A stretch of DNA of 64,000 nucleotides from Marinobacterium rhizophilum (GCF_024397915.1 NZ_CP073347.1:1054001-1118000); one strand, 5' to 3'; numbered from the stretch's first letter, positions 16,057 through 25,627 are shown. The notes: generated from the letters alone by a model not told the origin. A program made the numbers and translations.

Positions 16057-16497
16057 CTAGCGCTGAACCAGGCAGTAATCAGTCGTTTCCCGATGTTCAT
16101 GCCAGTTGTCCTCAAAACCATGGCGGATTTCATGCGTAATGCAGTCAGGGTAGTGATGGCGCAGTATCTGTATGTAACAGACCCCATTGCTGCAGTTGGC
16201 AAGACCCTGGGCGTCGGGGCGCTCTTCGATTTTGTCGACCAGACGGATATGGACGAAAACCTCATCACGCTGCGCCACCGGCGTCGAACTGCAGCCGGTC
16301 ACAAGTACGCAGCCAAGCAACAACAGGCAAAGTGAGCAGCGCCTCCCTGCATGGCATTGCCTGTGGGAGGGTGCCTGCGCTGCTTGTGCAGCAATACGGA
16401 CCGTGTTGCGAGTAGAAGCCAGGTGCGAGCGCAAGCCTGTCTTTGATAACGGGTATGCAGGTGCGCGCAGGGGCTTGCGCGGGGCTGGTTGCAACAT
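16057..16497 (-). CDS. Putative lipoprotein with an HEIRH motif; start unresolved
   Basis: The C-terminal 95 residues look real: a short hydrophobic run with lipobox (LCLLLLGCVLVTGC), then a small domain ending HYPDCITHEIRHGFEDNWHEH. The HExxH-like HEIRH plus later histidines suggest metal binding, possibly a small metallopeptidase-like protein. The problem is the start: no in-frame ATG lies just before the signal-like segment. The nearest (16497) would add about 65 residues of unlikely N-terminus, and TTG codons lie inside the hydrophobic run. A 5' truncation or frameshift is possible. It converges on alkA and lies inside the block bounded by the two tRNA-Cys genes. Confidence 0.45.
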   Translation of the reverse strand: MLQPAPRKPLRAPAYPLSKTGLRSHLASTRNTVRIAAQAAQAPSHRQCHAGRRCSLCLLLLGCVLVTGCSSTPVAQRDEVFVHIRLVDKIEERPDAQGLANCSNGVCYIQILRHHYPDCITHEIRHGFEDNWHEHRETTDYCLVQR

Positions 16498-16593
16498 GCC
16501 AAAACCTCGGCGTGGGGTTATGCAACTCCCTGTGTGTGCGATCTGAACCAAGTCACTTGCATCACTCAGATCGCCAGGTGCCACATCCCGCAC

Positions 16594-16899
16594 CGGTGTC
16601 TAGGCACTGGTGGCTGATTTCTCAGCATGTAGGCATCGCGCAACAGACTTTTGTAGCCAGGTTGCGACTATTTTGTACCACTGCATAGTAGCTCAGAAAA
16701 GACATCAGTGATTTCAAGAGTGATAAGAAAGCCTTCTCCGGGCACAAGTCCGACTCGATGGTGGCAGTGTATGACCGCAAGCCACAGATCGTCGACACAA
16801 ACGAATAACGCCTGTGCTAATAAGGTGCCGTAAAACTACTGTATAAAATTAAGGCTGTTTTTAGTTGGTGGGGACTAACGCGGGAGGGTGCATGGATAC
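16594..16899. other. Short gap holding only a recombinase remnant
   Basis: About 306 bp between the lipoprotein open frame and tRNA-Leu. Apart from the tyrosine recombinase tail at 16692-16808 I see nothing recognisable. Confidence 0.6.
16692..16808 (+). pseudogene. 3' remnant of a tyrosine recombinase (phage-type integrase)
   Basis: A 38-codon open stretch ending in TAA reads ...DKKAFSGHKSDSMVAVYDRK followed by PQIVDTNE. The spacing of SGH and Y is the classic C-terminal box of tyrosine recombinases, carrying the conserved histidine and the nucleophilic tyrosine. It is preceded in frame by a stop and has no start codon, so only the tail survives. It ends about 90 bp from the 3' end of tRNA-Leu, the normal place for an island integrase. 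The identification is by motif recognition. Confidence 0.65.
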
Positions 16900-16986
16900 T
16901 GGTGCCCGGGACCGGAATCGAACCGGTACGCCCTTGCAGGCGAGGGATTTTAAGTCCCTTGTGTCTACCAATTTCACCACCCGGGC
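16900..16986 (-). tRNA. tRNA-Leu (TAA)
   Basis: A class II tRNA on the minus strand with long variable arm, anticodon TAA in the loop CTTAAAA, T-loop GGTTCGATTCC and an encoded CCA. Third gene of the Gly-Cys-Leu cluster downstream of pgsA, a conserved gammaproteobacterial order. Confidence 0.95.
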
Positions 16987-16992
16987 GAAAAA

Positions 16993-17066
16993 TGGAGGCT
17001 GGAGTCGGAATCGAACCGGCGTACACGGAGTTGCAGTCCGCTGCATGACCACTCTGCCATCCAGCC
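16993..17066 (-). tRNA. tRNA-Cys (GCA), copy 2
   Basis: Identical to the tRNA-Cys at 13670-13743. It lies 6 bp from tRNA-Leu and 52 bp from tRNA-Gly, in its ancestral position in the Gly-Cys-Leu cluster. Confidence 0.95.
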
Positions 17067-17118
17067 TCGGATAGCGTCTTACAGGGCTTTTTATAATTGA
17101 AGGCTCAACTATAAAAAT

Positions 17119-17194
<76 letters not shown>

Positions 17195-17214
17195 CTGCTC
17201 TGTAAGTGGTGCGT

Positions 17215-17242
17215 ATTATAGAGACCTGCGTTTTAGTGTCAA
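17215..17242 (-). promoter_or_regulatory. Consensus sigma70 promoter of the Gly-Cys-Leu tRNA cluster
   Basis: Perfect hexamers TTGACA and TATAAT with a 16-bp spacer on the minus strand; the -10 ends 20 bp before tRNA-Gly. Confidence 0.8.
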
Positions 17243-17280
17243 CACTGTTACTGAATTAATTTTACTTAAAGATTAAACAC

Positions 17281-17841
17281 TTACAGATCTTCACCCAGCA
17301 GCGGCCAGGCGGCCTTGAGGTAGAGTACCATTGACCAGAAAGTGAGCAGACTGGCGCCATAAAGTGCCGCCACACCGGCCCAGGACAGGCTGGTATAGGG
17401 CGTAAAGGCGACCAGCAAGAGGATAGCGACCATCTGCAGCGTGGTTTTGATCTTGCCCAAACTGGAAACCGACACGCTGGCCCGCTCCCCCAGTTCCGCC
17501 ATCCATTCGCGCAGCGCCGAGATGACGATTTCGCGACCAATAATCACCGCCGCCGGAATGGTGATCCAGAGCTGGCTGTAGGTTTCGACCAGCACGACCA
17601 GCGCCACGGCCACCATCAGCTTGTCGGCCACGGGGTCCAGGAAGGCGCCAAAGGGCGATGACTGATCCAGCTTGCGGGCCAGATAGCCGTCAAACCAGTC
17701 CGTCAGCGCCGCAATGCCAAAAATCACGGCGGCGGTCATGGGCGCCCATGCCTGGGGCAGATAATAAAAGAACACGAACACCGGTATCAGCAGGATCCGC
17801 AGCAGGGTCAATATATTCGGGATTTTCATGGAAAACAGCAT
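17281..17841 (-). CDS. pgsA: CDP-diacylglycerol--glycerol-3-phosphate 3-phosphatidyltransferase
   Basis: A 186-residue inner-membrane enzyme making phosphatidylglycerophosphate, the first step to phosphatidylglycerol and cardiolipin. The CDP-alcohol phosphotransferase signature is intact: DWFDGYLARKLDQSSPFGAF followed by LDPVADK. Four or more hydrophobic segments are visible. The first ATG (17841) has GGAGAG twelve bases upstream; the ATG at 17829 (MKIPNILTLL) matches homologues better, so either may be used. It follows uvrC on the same strand with 24 bp between, the standard gammaproteobacterial order. Confidence 0.92.
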   Translation of the reverse strand: MLFSMKIPNILTLLRILLIPVFVFFYYLPQAWAPMTAAVIFGIAALTDWFDGYLARKLDQSSPFGAFLDPVADKLMVAVALVVLVETYSQLWITIPAAVIIGREIVISALREWMAELGERASVSVSSLGKIKTTLQMVAILLLVAFTPYTSLSWAGVAALYGASLLTFWSMVLYLKAAWPLLGEDL

Positions 17842-17865
17842 ACCTGCCAGAGGCTCTCCGGGGAG

Positions 17866-19785
17866 TCATGGATCGGGGTGAAGCGCGAAATAGATATCTT
17901 CCGCGAGTTTGCGGCTTATGGTAGAGACTTTTGCAATTTCTTCAACACTCGCCCGCTCTATCTCCTGCAATCCGCCAAAATGACGCAGCAATTCGCGCCG
18001 CCGTTTCGGACCTATGCCATCAATGCCCTCAAGGCGGGATGTTTTACGGGCCTTGCCGCGCCGTGCCCGATGCCCGGTAATGGCAAAACGGTGGGCTTCG
18101 TCGCGGATATGCTGAATCAGGTGCAGCGCCGGCGCATCGCCGGACAGGGTGATTTCCTCCCCGCTCTCAGCCAGCACCAGGGTCTCGAGCCCCGCCCGGC
18201 GGCTCGGCCCCTTGGCGACGCCGACAATCAGCACCTCGGTGATCTGCAGCTCTTCGAGCACGGCCCGCGCCTGGCTCACCTGACCCTTGCCGCCGTCGAT
18301 CAGCAGAATGTCGGGCAGCTTGCCCTCGCCTTTCTTCAGGCGTGTGTAACGCCGCTGCAGGGCCTGGTGCATGGCGGCGTAATCGTCGCCGGCGGTAATG
18401 TCGTCGATATTGAAGTGACGGTAATCCGTCTTGAGCGGGCCGTTGCGATCAAATACCACACAGGACGCCACCGTTGCCTCGCCAGAGCTGTGACTGATGT
18501 CGAAGCACTCCAGCCGCTGCGGAACGCTGTCCAGCCCCAGAGCATCCTGCAGGGCAAGAAAGCGGTTGTAAACATTCTGCTTGCTGGCCAAATGGCTGCT
18601 CAGCTGCTGCTCGGCATTGGTCTGGGCCAGTCGTTGCCAGCCTGCCTTGTCGCCGCGCACACTGTGCTGCAGCGCCACCTTGCGACCACGGCGCTGAGCG
18701 AGAGCCTGTTCCAGGGCATTTTTGTCCGCCAGCGCGAGGGGGACTATCACCTGGTCGGGAATCTCCCGGCTCGCGCCCAGGTACCACTGGGCCACGAAGG
18801 CAGAGAGCACATCCGCTTCGGAGTCTTCTATCGACACCCGGGGATGGAACACCTTGCTGCCAATGATGCGTCCGCCGCGGACATAGAGCATGTGAATGCC
18901 GACGCCACCGGGCTTGAGTGCACAGCCAATAACATCGGCATGGCCTTCAAAGCCGCTGACATACTGCTGCTCCTGCACCTGCTGCAGGTTACTGAGCTGA
19001 TCACGCAGTTGCGCCGCCTGCTCAAAATCCAGCTGCGCGGCAGCGGCCTCCATCTGCGCGGCCAGCTCCTGCATCACGGCATTGCTCTTGCCTTCGAGAA
19101 ACATGCTGGCATGACGCAGGTCGTCGGCGTAGGCCTCCTTCGTGATCAGCTCCACACAGGGACCGCTGCAGCGCTGGATCTGGTACTGCAAGCAGGGGCG
19201 GCTGCGATTGCGAAAGAAGCTGTCTTCGCAGGGCCTGATCCGAAACAGCTTTTGCAACAGGTTCAGGCTTTCACGTACTGCCGTACCACTGGGAAAAGGT
19301 CCGAAGTAACTGCCCTTGGCGCGCCTTGCACCACGGTGAAAACGCACCGCCGGGTAAGCATCCCGGTCTGAAATAAAAATATAGGGGTAGGATTTGTCGT
19401 CGCGCAGCAGGATGTTATAAGGCGGCCGCTGTTCCTTGATCAGGTTCTGCTCCAGCAACAGCGCTTCGGTTTCGCTGTTGGTGACCGTCACCTCGATGTG
19501 CTGGATGCGGGCAACCAGCGCAGCCGTCTTGGGCGCCAGACCCTTGCTGCGAAAATAACTGCTCACCCTTTTTTTCAGGTTCTTGGCCTTGCCGACATAA
19601 AGAATGCCGCCATCAGGGCCATACATCTGATAGACACCGGGCCTGGAGGTCAGCCGCGCCAAAAAGGCCCTGGCATCGAAGGCTGCCTGCTCGTCATGGC
19701 GGGCACCGGGCTCGGCCGGTTCCAGAGAGACGGTAGAGCTGGCGTCCTGGTCCAGCGGTGCCTGATCAGCCGGTGGTACGGACAT
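17866..19785 (-). CDS. uvrC: Excinuclease ABC subunit C
   Basis: A 639-residue UvrC, which makes both incisions in nucleotide excision repair. Order of domains: GIY-YIG nuclease ([23 protein letters not shown]), UVR segment, the RNase H-like C-terminal nuclease ([21 protein letters not shown]) and a terminal helix-hairpin-helix ([21 protein letters not shown]). Starts further upstream are in frame, but the ATG at 19785 has AAGG eight bases before it and brings the protein close to E. coli length (610 aa). The start lies inside the preceding gene by 20 bp, implying translational coupling. Confidence 0.93.
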   Translation of the reverse strand: MSVPPADQAPLDQDASSTVSLEPAEPGARHDEQAAFDARAFLARLTSRPGVYQMYGPDGGILYVGKAKNLKKRVSSYFRSKGLAPKTAALVARIQHIEVTVTNSETEALLLEQNLIKEQRPPYNILLRDDKSYPYIFISDRDAYPAVRFHRGARRAKGSYFGPFPSGTAVRESLNLLQKLFRIRPCEDSFFRNRSRPCLQYQIQRCSGPCVELITKEAYADDLRHASMFLEGKSNAVMQELAAQMEAAAAQLDFEQAAQLRDQLSNLQQVQEQQYVSGFEGHADVIGCALKPGGVGIHMLYVRGGRIIGSKVFHPRVSIEDSEADVLSAFVAQWYLGASREIPDQVIVPLALADKNALEQALAQRRGRKVALQHSVRGDKAGWQRLAQTNAEQQLSSHLASKQNVYNRFLALQDALGLDSVPQRLECFDISHSSGEATVASCVVFDRNGPLKTDYRHFNIDDITAGDDYAAMHQALQRRYTRLKKGEGKLPDILLIDGGKGQVSQARAVLEELQITEVLIVGVAKGPSRRAGLETLVLAESGEEITLSGDAPALHLIQHIRDEAHRFAITGHRARRGKARKTSRLEGIDGIGPKRRRELLRHFGGLQEIERASVEEIAKVSTISRKLAEDIYFALHPDP

Positions 19786-20083
19786 GATCGGCCTTGTTGG
19801 CAGCCATGTGCAAATGAACCGCTTCCTTGTGAATCTGCTGCAGCTGCTCACGGGTGTCGTCGCTGATTCCGGCGCCGCGGGACAGGGAGACCTCGAGAAA
19901 AACACCGATCTCGGCAAAGTGGTACAGTCGTGTATCAAAGCTCTTGGCGCGCTTGAGCTTGCTCAGCGACAGCTGGGCGCCACTGACGAGGATATAGTTG
20001 ATGTCCGTATCGGACACCATCGGGCGGCGATCTCGCGCGCTGATCGGCTGGGTTTTGTCGGAGCGTTTCTGTACAAACGTCAT
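19766..20083 (-). CDS. Hypothetical protein upstream of uvrC
   Basis: A 105-residue protein I do not recognise. It has an AAAGG ribosome site before the ATG at 20083, and its last 20 bp overlap the uvrC start. It contains [31 protein letters not shown] and a His-rich C-terminal helix ([14 protein letters not shown]). No signal peptide or membrane segment. The open frame on the opposite strand is a mirror of this one and has no ribosome site. Confidence 0.55.
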   Translation of the reverse strand: MTFVQKRSDKTQPISARDRRPMVSDTDINYILVSGAQLSLSKLKRAKSFDTRLYHFAEIGVFLEVSLSRGAGISDDTREQLQQIHKEAVHLHMAANKADHVRTTG

Positions 20084-20137
20084 TGAGCGGACCTTTTGCG
20101 GCGCGACGATGCGCGAAATGAATATTGTGATCTGTGA

Positions 20138-21121
20138 ATGGGAGCTACTTTAAGTGAGTTTGGTGTCCTTGTGAACCTGCCAGCAGTCAGCCAGGCACAA
20201 CAAAGTCTGCAAATACAGTTATTAAGCGAAGCCTGTGAGCAGAAGCGCGACCTCTTGTGGGCCGCCTTGGCCCCATCGCTGATGCGCTCGGCAGCACCGT
20301 CCTTTGACGCCTTGGTGCCTGCTTTTAGCGCCAGTACCTGCTCGCTTGATGTCTCGGCAGTCTCGCCGGCGCATCGAAGGCTGGGCCTATACTATGAAGA
20401 CCTGATCGGCACCCTGCTATCCGGCGCCCTGCCCTGCGATCCCCTGAGCGTGCGCCGCAATGTGCAGTGCGCGCAGGCAGGCATTACTGCCGGCGAGTTT
20501 GATTTTTTGTATCGCAGTACAGAGCAATGGTTTCATTTGGAAACCGCGGTTAAATTTTACCTTTGCTGCGGCGATGGCAGCGCACTGGAGCACTTTGTCG
20601 GCCCAGGGCGACGTGATCGACTGGATATCAAATGGCAGCGCCTGCAGCAGCACCAGCTGCGCCTGGCGTCGCATCCGGTCGGCCGTGAATGTCTCGATCG
20701 CCTGGGTATCCGCAACGTGCACAGCCAGCTGCTCATGCCCGGTTACCTGTTTTACCGGGCGGGCGCGGAAGTACCCGGTAGCACCCTGCACCGGGAGATC
20801 AGTCCCCGGCATCAGCAGGGCTGGTGGCTGCCGCTGCGTGATCTGGAGCTATTGCCCGCCAGTCGCGATCATCGCTACGCCATTCTTTCCAAACTGCGCT
20901 GGCTGGCGCCTGCCCGCCTTGCCGACGACCAGGCACTGGACTGGCACGCGTTGCGCGAGCAGCTTGTAGCGCGTGCTGGCCCCGCCCTGGTGGTGCAGCT
21001 GTCCTGCGTGCCAGTGAGTGGATCACGCAACCGCTGGTGTGAAACGGGCCGCGGTTTCGTGGTACCGGACGACTGGGAGCCGACAGTTCTGGAGTCCCGC
21101 ATCCAGAGCAGGCGCCACTGA
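20138..21121 (+). CDS. DUF1853 family protein
   Basis: A 327-residue cytoplasmic protein. The central block EFDFLYRS, HLETAVKFYLCCG and the FVGPGRRDRLDIKWQRLQQHQLRL segment is what I recognise as the DUF1853 family, whose Glu and Lys residues recall nuclease-like folds; no activity is established. ATG at 20138 used; the start is weakly supported. It is convergent with clpX, with a shared terminator region between them, and divergent from the uvrC operon. Confidence 0.75.
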   Translation: MGATLSEFGVLVNLPAVSQAQQSLQIQLLSEACEQKRDLLWAALAPSLMRSAAPSFDALVPAFSASTCSLDVSAVSPAHRRLGLYYEDLIGTLLSGALPCDPLSVRRNVQCAQAGITAGEFDFLYRSTEQWFHLETAVKFYLCCGDGSALEHFVGPGRRDRLDIKWQRLQQHQLRLASHPVGRECLDRLGIRNVHSQLLMPGYLFYRAGAEVPGSTLHREISPRHQQGWWLPLRDLELLPASRDHRYAILSKLRWLAPARLADDQALDWHALREQLVARAGPALVVQLSCVPVSGSRNRWCETGRGFVVPDDWEPTVLESRIQSRRH

Positions 21122-21148
21122 GCTCCAGCGCTGAAAGCCACAAAGCAA

Positions 21149-21170
21149 AAAGGACGCCGAAGCGTCCTTT
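21149..21170 (-). terminator. Rho-independent terminator after clpX
   Basis: Perfect stem AAAGGACGC / GCGTCCTTT with a four-base loop that reads TTCG on the minus strand, followed by a T-run. It could also stop the convergent DUF1853 transcript. Confidence 0.85.
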
Positions 21171-21195
21171 GATGTGCACATGCCAGGGTGCGGGA

Positions 21196-22479
21196 TCAGT
21201 CTTCCGAGGCAGCCTTGGCCTTCTCGGGCGTTTCGTAGATCAGCAACGGCTCGGATTCGCCCTCGATGACACCCTCGTCAATCACGACCTTGGTGACGTT
21301 CTCCATCGACGGTAGCTGGTACATGGTCTCCAGCAACACCGCTTCCAGAATCGAGCGCAGACCGCGGGCACCGGTACGACGATCCAGCGCCTTGCGGGCG
21401 ATGGCGCGTAACGCATCTTTGCGGAAATCAACCTCCGCACCTTCCATTTCGAACAGCGCCGCATACTGCTTGGTCAGGCTGTTCTTCGGCTCGGTGAGAA
21501 TGGTGATCAGCGCCTCTTCGTCCAGTTCCGACAGCACGGCGATCATCGGCAGGCGTCCGACAAACTCGGGGATCAGGCCGAATTTCACCAGATCTTCCGC
21601 CTCGATTCCCGCCAGAATCTTGCTCATGGACTTGCCGTCATCCTTGCCCTTCACGCTGGCGCTAAAGCCAATCGAGCTCTTTTCAGAGCGGGCGCGGATT
21701 ACCTGATCCATGCCGGCAAAGGCGCCGCCACAGATAAACAGGATGTTGGACGTATCGACCTGCAGGAATTCCTGCTGCGGATGCTTGCGGCCACCCTGGG
21801 GCGGCACCGAGGCCACCGTGCCTTCGATCAGTTTCAGCAGCGCCTGCTGGACGCCCTCACCCGAGACATCGCGGGTAATGGACGGATTGTCAGACTTGCG
21901 TGAAATCTTGTCGATTTCGTCGATATATACAATACCCAGCTGTGCCTTTTCGACATCGTAGTCGCATTTCTGCAGCAGTTTCTGGATGATGTTTTCGACG
22001 TCTTCACCGACGTAGCCCGCCTCGGTCAGCGTGGTGGCATCGGCAATGGTGAAGGGGACGTTAAGCATGCGCGCCAGCGTCTGGGCCAGCAGTGTTTTAC
22101 CGCTACCCGTCGGGCCGATCAGGAGAATGTTGCTCTTGCCAAGCTCCACACCCTGCTCGCGCCGCTCCTTGAAGCGCAGGCGTTTGTAATGGTTGTACAC
22201 GGCAACGGACAGAACCTTCTTGGCCTGTTCCTGACCGATAACATACTCATCCAGCGTTTTCTTGATCTCGGCGGGAATCGGCAGGCGATCGCTCTGCTCC
22301 TGACTCTCGATTTCCTGGATCTCTTCACGAATGATGTCGTTGCACAGATCGACACATTCATCGCAGATAAAAACGGATGGACCGGCAATCAGCTTGCGCA
22401 CTTCGTCCTGGCTTTTGCCACAGAACGAACAGAACAGCTTGCTGCCTTCTCCGCCTTTACCTTTAGTTTCGTCGGACAT
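21196..22479 (-). CDS. clpX: ATP-dependent Clp protease ATP-binding subunit ClpX
   Basis: A 427-residue AAA+ unfoldase that feeds substrates to ClpP. The N-terminal zinc domain ([11 protein letters not shown] and CDECVDLC) recognises substrates and adaptors. Walker A is GPTGSGKT and Walker [11 protein letters not shown]; the arginine-finger and sensor region [11 protein letters not shown] is intact. GAGGT precedes the ATG. It follows clpP by 99 bp. A strong terminator and a convergent gene lie downstream, so lon, which often follows clpX in related genomes, is not here. Confidence 0.97.
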   Translation of the reverse strand: MSDETKGKGGEGSKLFCSFCGKSQDEVRKLIAGPSVFICDECVDLCNDIIREEIQEIESQEQSDRLPIPAEIKKTLDEYVIGQEQAKKVLSVAVYNHYKRLRFKERREQGVELGKSNILLIGPTGSGKTLLAQTLARMLNVPFTIADATTLTEAGYVGEDVENIIQKLLQKCDYDVEKAQLGIVYIDEIDKISRKSDNPSITRDVSGEGVQQALLKLIEGTVASVPPQGGRKHPQQEFLQVDTSNILFICGGAFAGMDQVIRARSEKSSIGFSASVKGKDDGKSMSKILAGIEAEDLVKFGLIPEFVGRLPMIAVLSELDEEALITILTEPKNSLTKQYAALFEMEGAEVDFRKDALRAIARKALDRRTGARGLRSILEAVLLETMYQLPSMENVTKVVIDEGVIEGESEPLLIYETPEKAKAASED

Positions 22480-22578
22480 TCGACTACCTCAACAGTGCGA
22501 TCGCGTAAGCTTTATTGATAATGGCATCGCCGGGCAATTTCAACCCGCAATGCCAATTATAATGTTGCGCTTACGTGA

Positions 22579-23214
22579 TCAGCCTTCGATTACGCGGCGA
22601 TCCAGCACTTCATCGATGAGGCCGTATGCTTTGGCCGCATGGGGATCCATGAAGTTGTCACGATCGGTATCACGTGCAAGAGTTTCGAGATCCTGGCCGG
22701 TGTGCAGCGCCAGAATTTCGTTCAGTTTCTGGCGGATCGACAGGATTTCACGGGTGTGAATCTCGATGTCGGTCGCCTGCCCCTGGTAACCGCCCAGGGG
22801 CTGGTGAATCATCACGCGGGAATTGGGCAGCGCAAAGCGCTTGCCTTCGGCGCCGCCTGCCAGCAGGAAAGCACCCATGCTCGCGGCTTGGCCGATGCAC
22901 ATGGTGCTGACATCCGGCTTGATGAAACGCATGGTGTCGTAGATCGCCAGACCTGCGGTCACCGAGCCACCCGGCGAGTTGATGTAGAGGTGAATATCCT
23001 TTTCCGGGTTCTCTGCCTCAAGAAACAGCAACTGGGCAACAATCAGGTTGGCCATGTGGTCCTCGACCTGGCCGACCATGAATATCACGCGCTCCTTGAG
23101 CAGCCGCGAGTAGATATCGTAGGCCCTTTCTCCGCGTGCAGTCTGTTCGACCACCATCGGTACCAGACTGGAGCTGATTCCTGCTCCCGCCTGCCCTGTA
23201 AAGATATCTGACAT
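22579..23214 (-). CDS. clpP: ATP-dependent Clp protease proteolytic subunit
   Basis: A 211-residue serine protease that assembles into the double heptameric ClpP chamber. The triad is Ser112 (GQAASMGAF), His137 (MIHQPLGG) and Asp186 (DTDRDNFM). The N-terminal pro-segment is short and resembles that of E. coli ClpP. A strong bidirectional hairpin separates it from tig, so clpP-clpX are probably transcribed from their own promoter. Confidence 0.97.
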   Translation of the reverse strand: MSDIFTGQAGAGISSSLVPMVVEQTARGERAYDIYSRLLKERVIFMVGQVEDHMANLIVAQLLFLEAENPEKDIHLYINSPGGSVTAGLAIYDTMRFIKPDVSTMCIGQAASMGAFLLAGGAEGKRFALPNSRVMIHQPLGGYQGQATDIEIHTREILSIRQKLNEILALHTGQDLETLARDTDRDNFMDPHAAKAYGLIDEVLDRRVIEG

Positions 23215-23243
23215 GCAAATCTCTCCTTAGCCTTATAAGCGAA

Positions 23244-23279
23244 AAAAACGACAGTCAGCCTGAGCCAACTGTCGTTTTT
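23244..23279. terminator. Bidirectional terminator between tig and clpP
   Basis: Twelve-bp arms AAAAACGACAGT and ACTGTCGTTTTT around a 12-bp loop, with A- and T-runs on both sides, so it can act in either direction. In practice it ends tig. Confidence 0.85.
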
Positions 23280-23311
23280 CCATGACCCGTTAGAGCGTCG
23301 CTGCTGCAGCC

Positions 23312-24652
23312 TTATTCGGCTGCGGCTTCGTCCGCCGCTTCAGCTTCTGGCTGAGCCGGCTTGATCGCGTCTTCGTAGCTGACTTCAATTTCTTCGACTG
23401 TAGCAGATGCGAGCAGCTGTTCAACCACCTGATCTTCCATCGCCAGGCTCTGGATCTGGTTCAGCATTTCCTTGTTGCCGTAGTACCAGTCGATAACCTG
23501 CTGCGGCTCCTGGTAGGTCTGAGCCTGTTCTTCAACCATGGCGCGAACGCGGTCTTCATCGACCTTCAGTTCGTTGGCCTTGATGACTTCCTGCACCAGC
23601 AGGCCGATGGCAACGCGGCGCTTGGCCTGTTCTTCGAACAGTTCCTTGGGCAGCATGTTGGGGTCGAGGTTGGCGTTACCGCCACCGAACTGCTGCACCG
23701 CCTGCTTGCGCAGGTTGTCGATTTCGCTGTCAACGAGCGGGCTCGGTACGTCAATGGCGTTCAGCTTGATCAGTTTGCCGAAAAGCTGCTCCTTGAGCTT
23801 CATTTTCAACGCCTGCTTGAGCTCGCGTTCCATGTTGTTGCGAACTTCAACCTGAAACTCTTCCAGGGTCTTGCCTTCCAGACCGAACTTGACGAAGAAC
23901 TCTTCGTTCAGCTCCGGCAGTGAAGAGGCAGATACGCTCTGAACCTTGACCTTGAACAGGGCTTCTTTGCCCTGCAGGTTTTCAGCCTGGTAATCCGCCG
24001 GGAAGGTGACGTTCAGTTCCTTGTCTTCGCCAGCAACAGCGCCGACCAGGCCTGTTTCGAAGCCCGGGATCATGGTGTTGGAGCCCAGCACCAGGTCCAT
24101 GCCTTCGCCTTTGCCACCCTCGAAAGCTTCACCGTCGACGAAGCCTTCGAAGTCGATCTTGACCTGGTCGCCGTCTTGCGCTGCGCGCTCAACAACAGAC
24201 CATTCGGCCTGCTGCTTGCGCAGGGTGTCGATCATCTTTTCCAGGTCAGCGTCGGTAACGCTGGCGTTCAGTTTCTTGATTTCTGCCGCAGCAAAGTCAG
24301 CCAGGGTGATTTCCGGATAGACTTCGAAGGTCGCGGTGAATTCGAAATCTTCGCCGGCCTTGTCTTTCTTGAACTCGATATTGGGGCCGCCTGCGGGCTG
24401 CAGTTTTTCCTGCTGCGCCGCTTCGTAGAAGCTCTGCTGGACCACTTCACCCAGAACTTCCTGGCGAATTCCGGCACCGTAGCGCTTCTGAACTATTTTG
24501 ACCGGCACCTTGCCCGGACGAAAGCCATCGATACGCACACGACGGGCAGTGTCCTGCACGCGGGTGGCTACATCATTATCGATACGCTCGGCCGGAACAG
24601 TGATCGTCATCTGACGCTCGAGGCCCGAAGTCGCTTCAACAGAAACTTGCAT
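23312..24652 (-). CDS. tig: Trigger factor
   Basis: A 446-residue ribosome-associated chaperone and prolyl isomerase. The ribosome-binding tail loop GFRPGKVP is near residue 45, the FKBP-type PPIase domain is in the middle (DGDQVKIDFEGFVDGEAFEGGKG), and the C-terminal domain ends in an acidic Ala/Glu-rich tail. The ATG at 24652 with GAGGAATT upstream is preferred to one four codons earlier. First gene of the tig-clpP-clpX group. Confidence 0.96.
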   Translation of the reverse strand: MQVSVEATSGLERQMTITVPAERIDNDVATRVQDTARRVRIDGFRPGKVPVKIVQKRYGAGIRQEVLGEVVQQSFYEAAQQEKLQPAGGPNIEFKKDKAGEDFEFTATFEVYPEITLADFAAAEIKKLNASVTDADLEKMIDTLRKQQAEWSVVERAAQDGDQVKIDFEGFVDGEAFEGGKGEGMDLVLGSNTMIPGFETGLVGAVAGEDKELNVTFPADYQAENLQGKEALFKVKVQSVSASSLPELNEEFFVKFGLEGKTLEEFQVEVRNNMERELKQALKMKLKEQLFGKLIKLNAIDVPSPLVDSEIDNLRKQAVQQFGGGNANLDPNMLPKELFEEQAKRRVAIGLLVQEVIKANELKVDEDRVRAMVEEQAQTYQEPQQVIDWYYGNKEMLNQIQSLAMEDQVVEQLLASATVEEIEVSYEDAIKPAQPEAEAADEAAAE

Positions 24653-24788
24653 GGAATTCCTCACAAAACTTGCAGCATTTTTTAATCGCGATCTGCGGAC
24701 GAGTCCGTCCCCATTAGGTCCCGCTGGGCGGTAAACACGTTTTCCGACCAGGCACGGACGCCACAGAACCTAAATTCTAAAGCGCGAA

Positions 24789-24817
24789 ATTCTGTGCCAG
24801 TTACTCCGAATAGTCAA
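24789..24817 (-). promoter_or_regulatory. Candidate sigma70 promoter of tig
   Basis: Minus strand TTGACT, 17 bp, CAGAAT, about 137 bp before the tig ATG. The -10 is only a partial match; other promoters may be used. Confidence 0.35.
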
Positions 24818-24872
24818 GCGGAATACCGATAAAGGCAGCAGAGTTCGCCCAGGGAAACGATCATAAAGGAAT

Positions 24873-24897
24873 TTCGTTTTCGATCAAGAAAAACGAA
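24873..24897 (-). terminator. Probable terminator of the tRNA array
   Basis: Inverted arms TTCGTTTT / AAAACGAA about 35 bp beyond the last tRNA-His, in a stretch rich in T-runs on the minus strand. Confidence 0.5.
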
Positions 24898-24930
24898 TAA
24901 AAACAGAAAGATACGGAGAAAAACAGGAAA

Positions 24931-25006
24931 TGGGGTGGACGATGGGGCTTGAACCCACGACCACCGGAATCACAATCCGGGGCTCTACCAACTGAGCTAC
25001 GCCCAC
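24931..25006 (-). tRNA. tRNA-His (GTG), copy 1 (last in transcript)
   Basis: Minus-strand cloverleaf with anticodon GTG (loop TTGTGAT), C73 before the encoded CCA, and a G available at -1 (25007), the tRNA-His identity pair. Identical to three further copies in this array. Confidence 0.95.
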
Positions 25007-25124
25007 CACAGCGTGCCTGGAAAATGCATCTTCAGCAGGCAGTCGCCTGTGCTCTGCAGTCACCAGGAATTTGAACGGAGTGCTTCAAGCGTTTCGGCAT
25101 CTTTTCCGACACAGGTGCAGGAAA

Positions 25125-25200
25125 TGGGGTGGACGATGGGGCTTGAACCCACGACCACCGGAATCACAATCCGGGGCTCTACCAACTGAGCTACGCCCAC
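25125..25200 (-). tRNA. tRNA-His (GTG), copy 2
   Basis: Same 76-nt sequence as the other tRNA-His copies; separated from copy 1 by 118 bp of unrelated spacer. Confidence 0.95.
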
Positions 25201-25299
25201 CATAGCGATGCTTTTTTGCGTTGAAACTGTCTGACTGATAATGAAGATGAGGCACCTGAGCCGCGTCACCTTGCCTGCTGACTCCCCGCAATCAGGGAA

Positions 25300-25375
25300 T
25301 GGGGTGGACGATGGGGCTTGAACCCACGACCACCGGAATCACAATCCGGGGCTCTACCAACTGAGCTACGCCCAC
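25300..25375 (-). tRNA. tRNA-His (GTG), copy 3
   Basis: Same sequence as the others; 99 bp from copy 2 and 20 bp from tRNA-Leu. Confidence 0.95.
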
Positions 25376-25395
25376 CACAGCAAATCAGAAAAACA

Positions 25396-25480
<85 letters not shown>

Positions 25481-25496
25481 ACTACAGCATCAGGAA

Positions 25497-25572
25497 TGGG
25501 GTGGACGATGGGGCTTGAACCCACGACCACCGGAATCACAATCCGGGGCTCTACCAACTGAGCTACGCCCAC
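25497..25572 (-). tRNA. tRNA-His (GTG), copy 4 (first in transcript)
   Basis: Same 76-nt sequence as the other copies; 16 bp from tRNA-Leu and 55 bp from tRNA-Arg. Confidence 0.95.
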
Positions 25573-25627
25573 CACTGCCTGATCTTTAACACTTTCTAGC
25601 ACTTTACCCGACAAGCAACTTGCCTAA

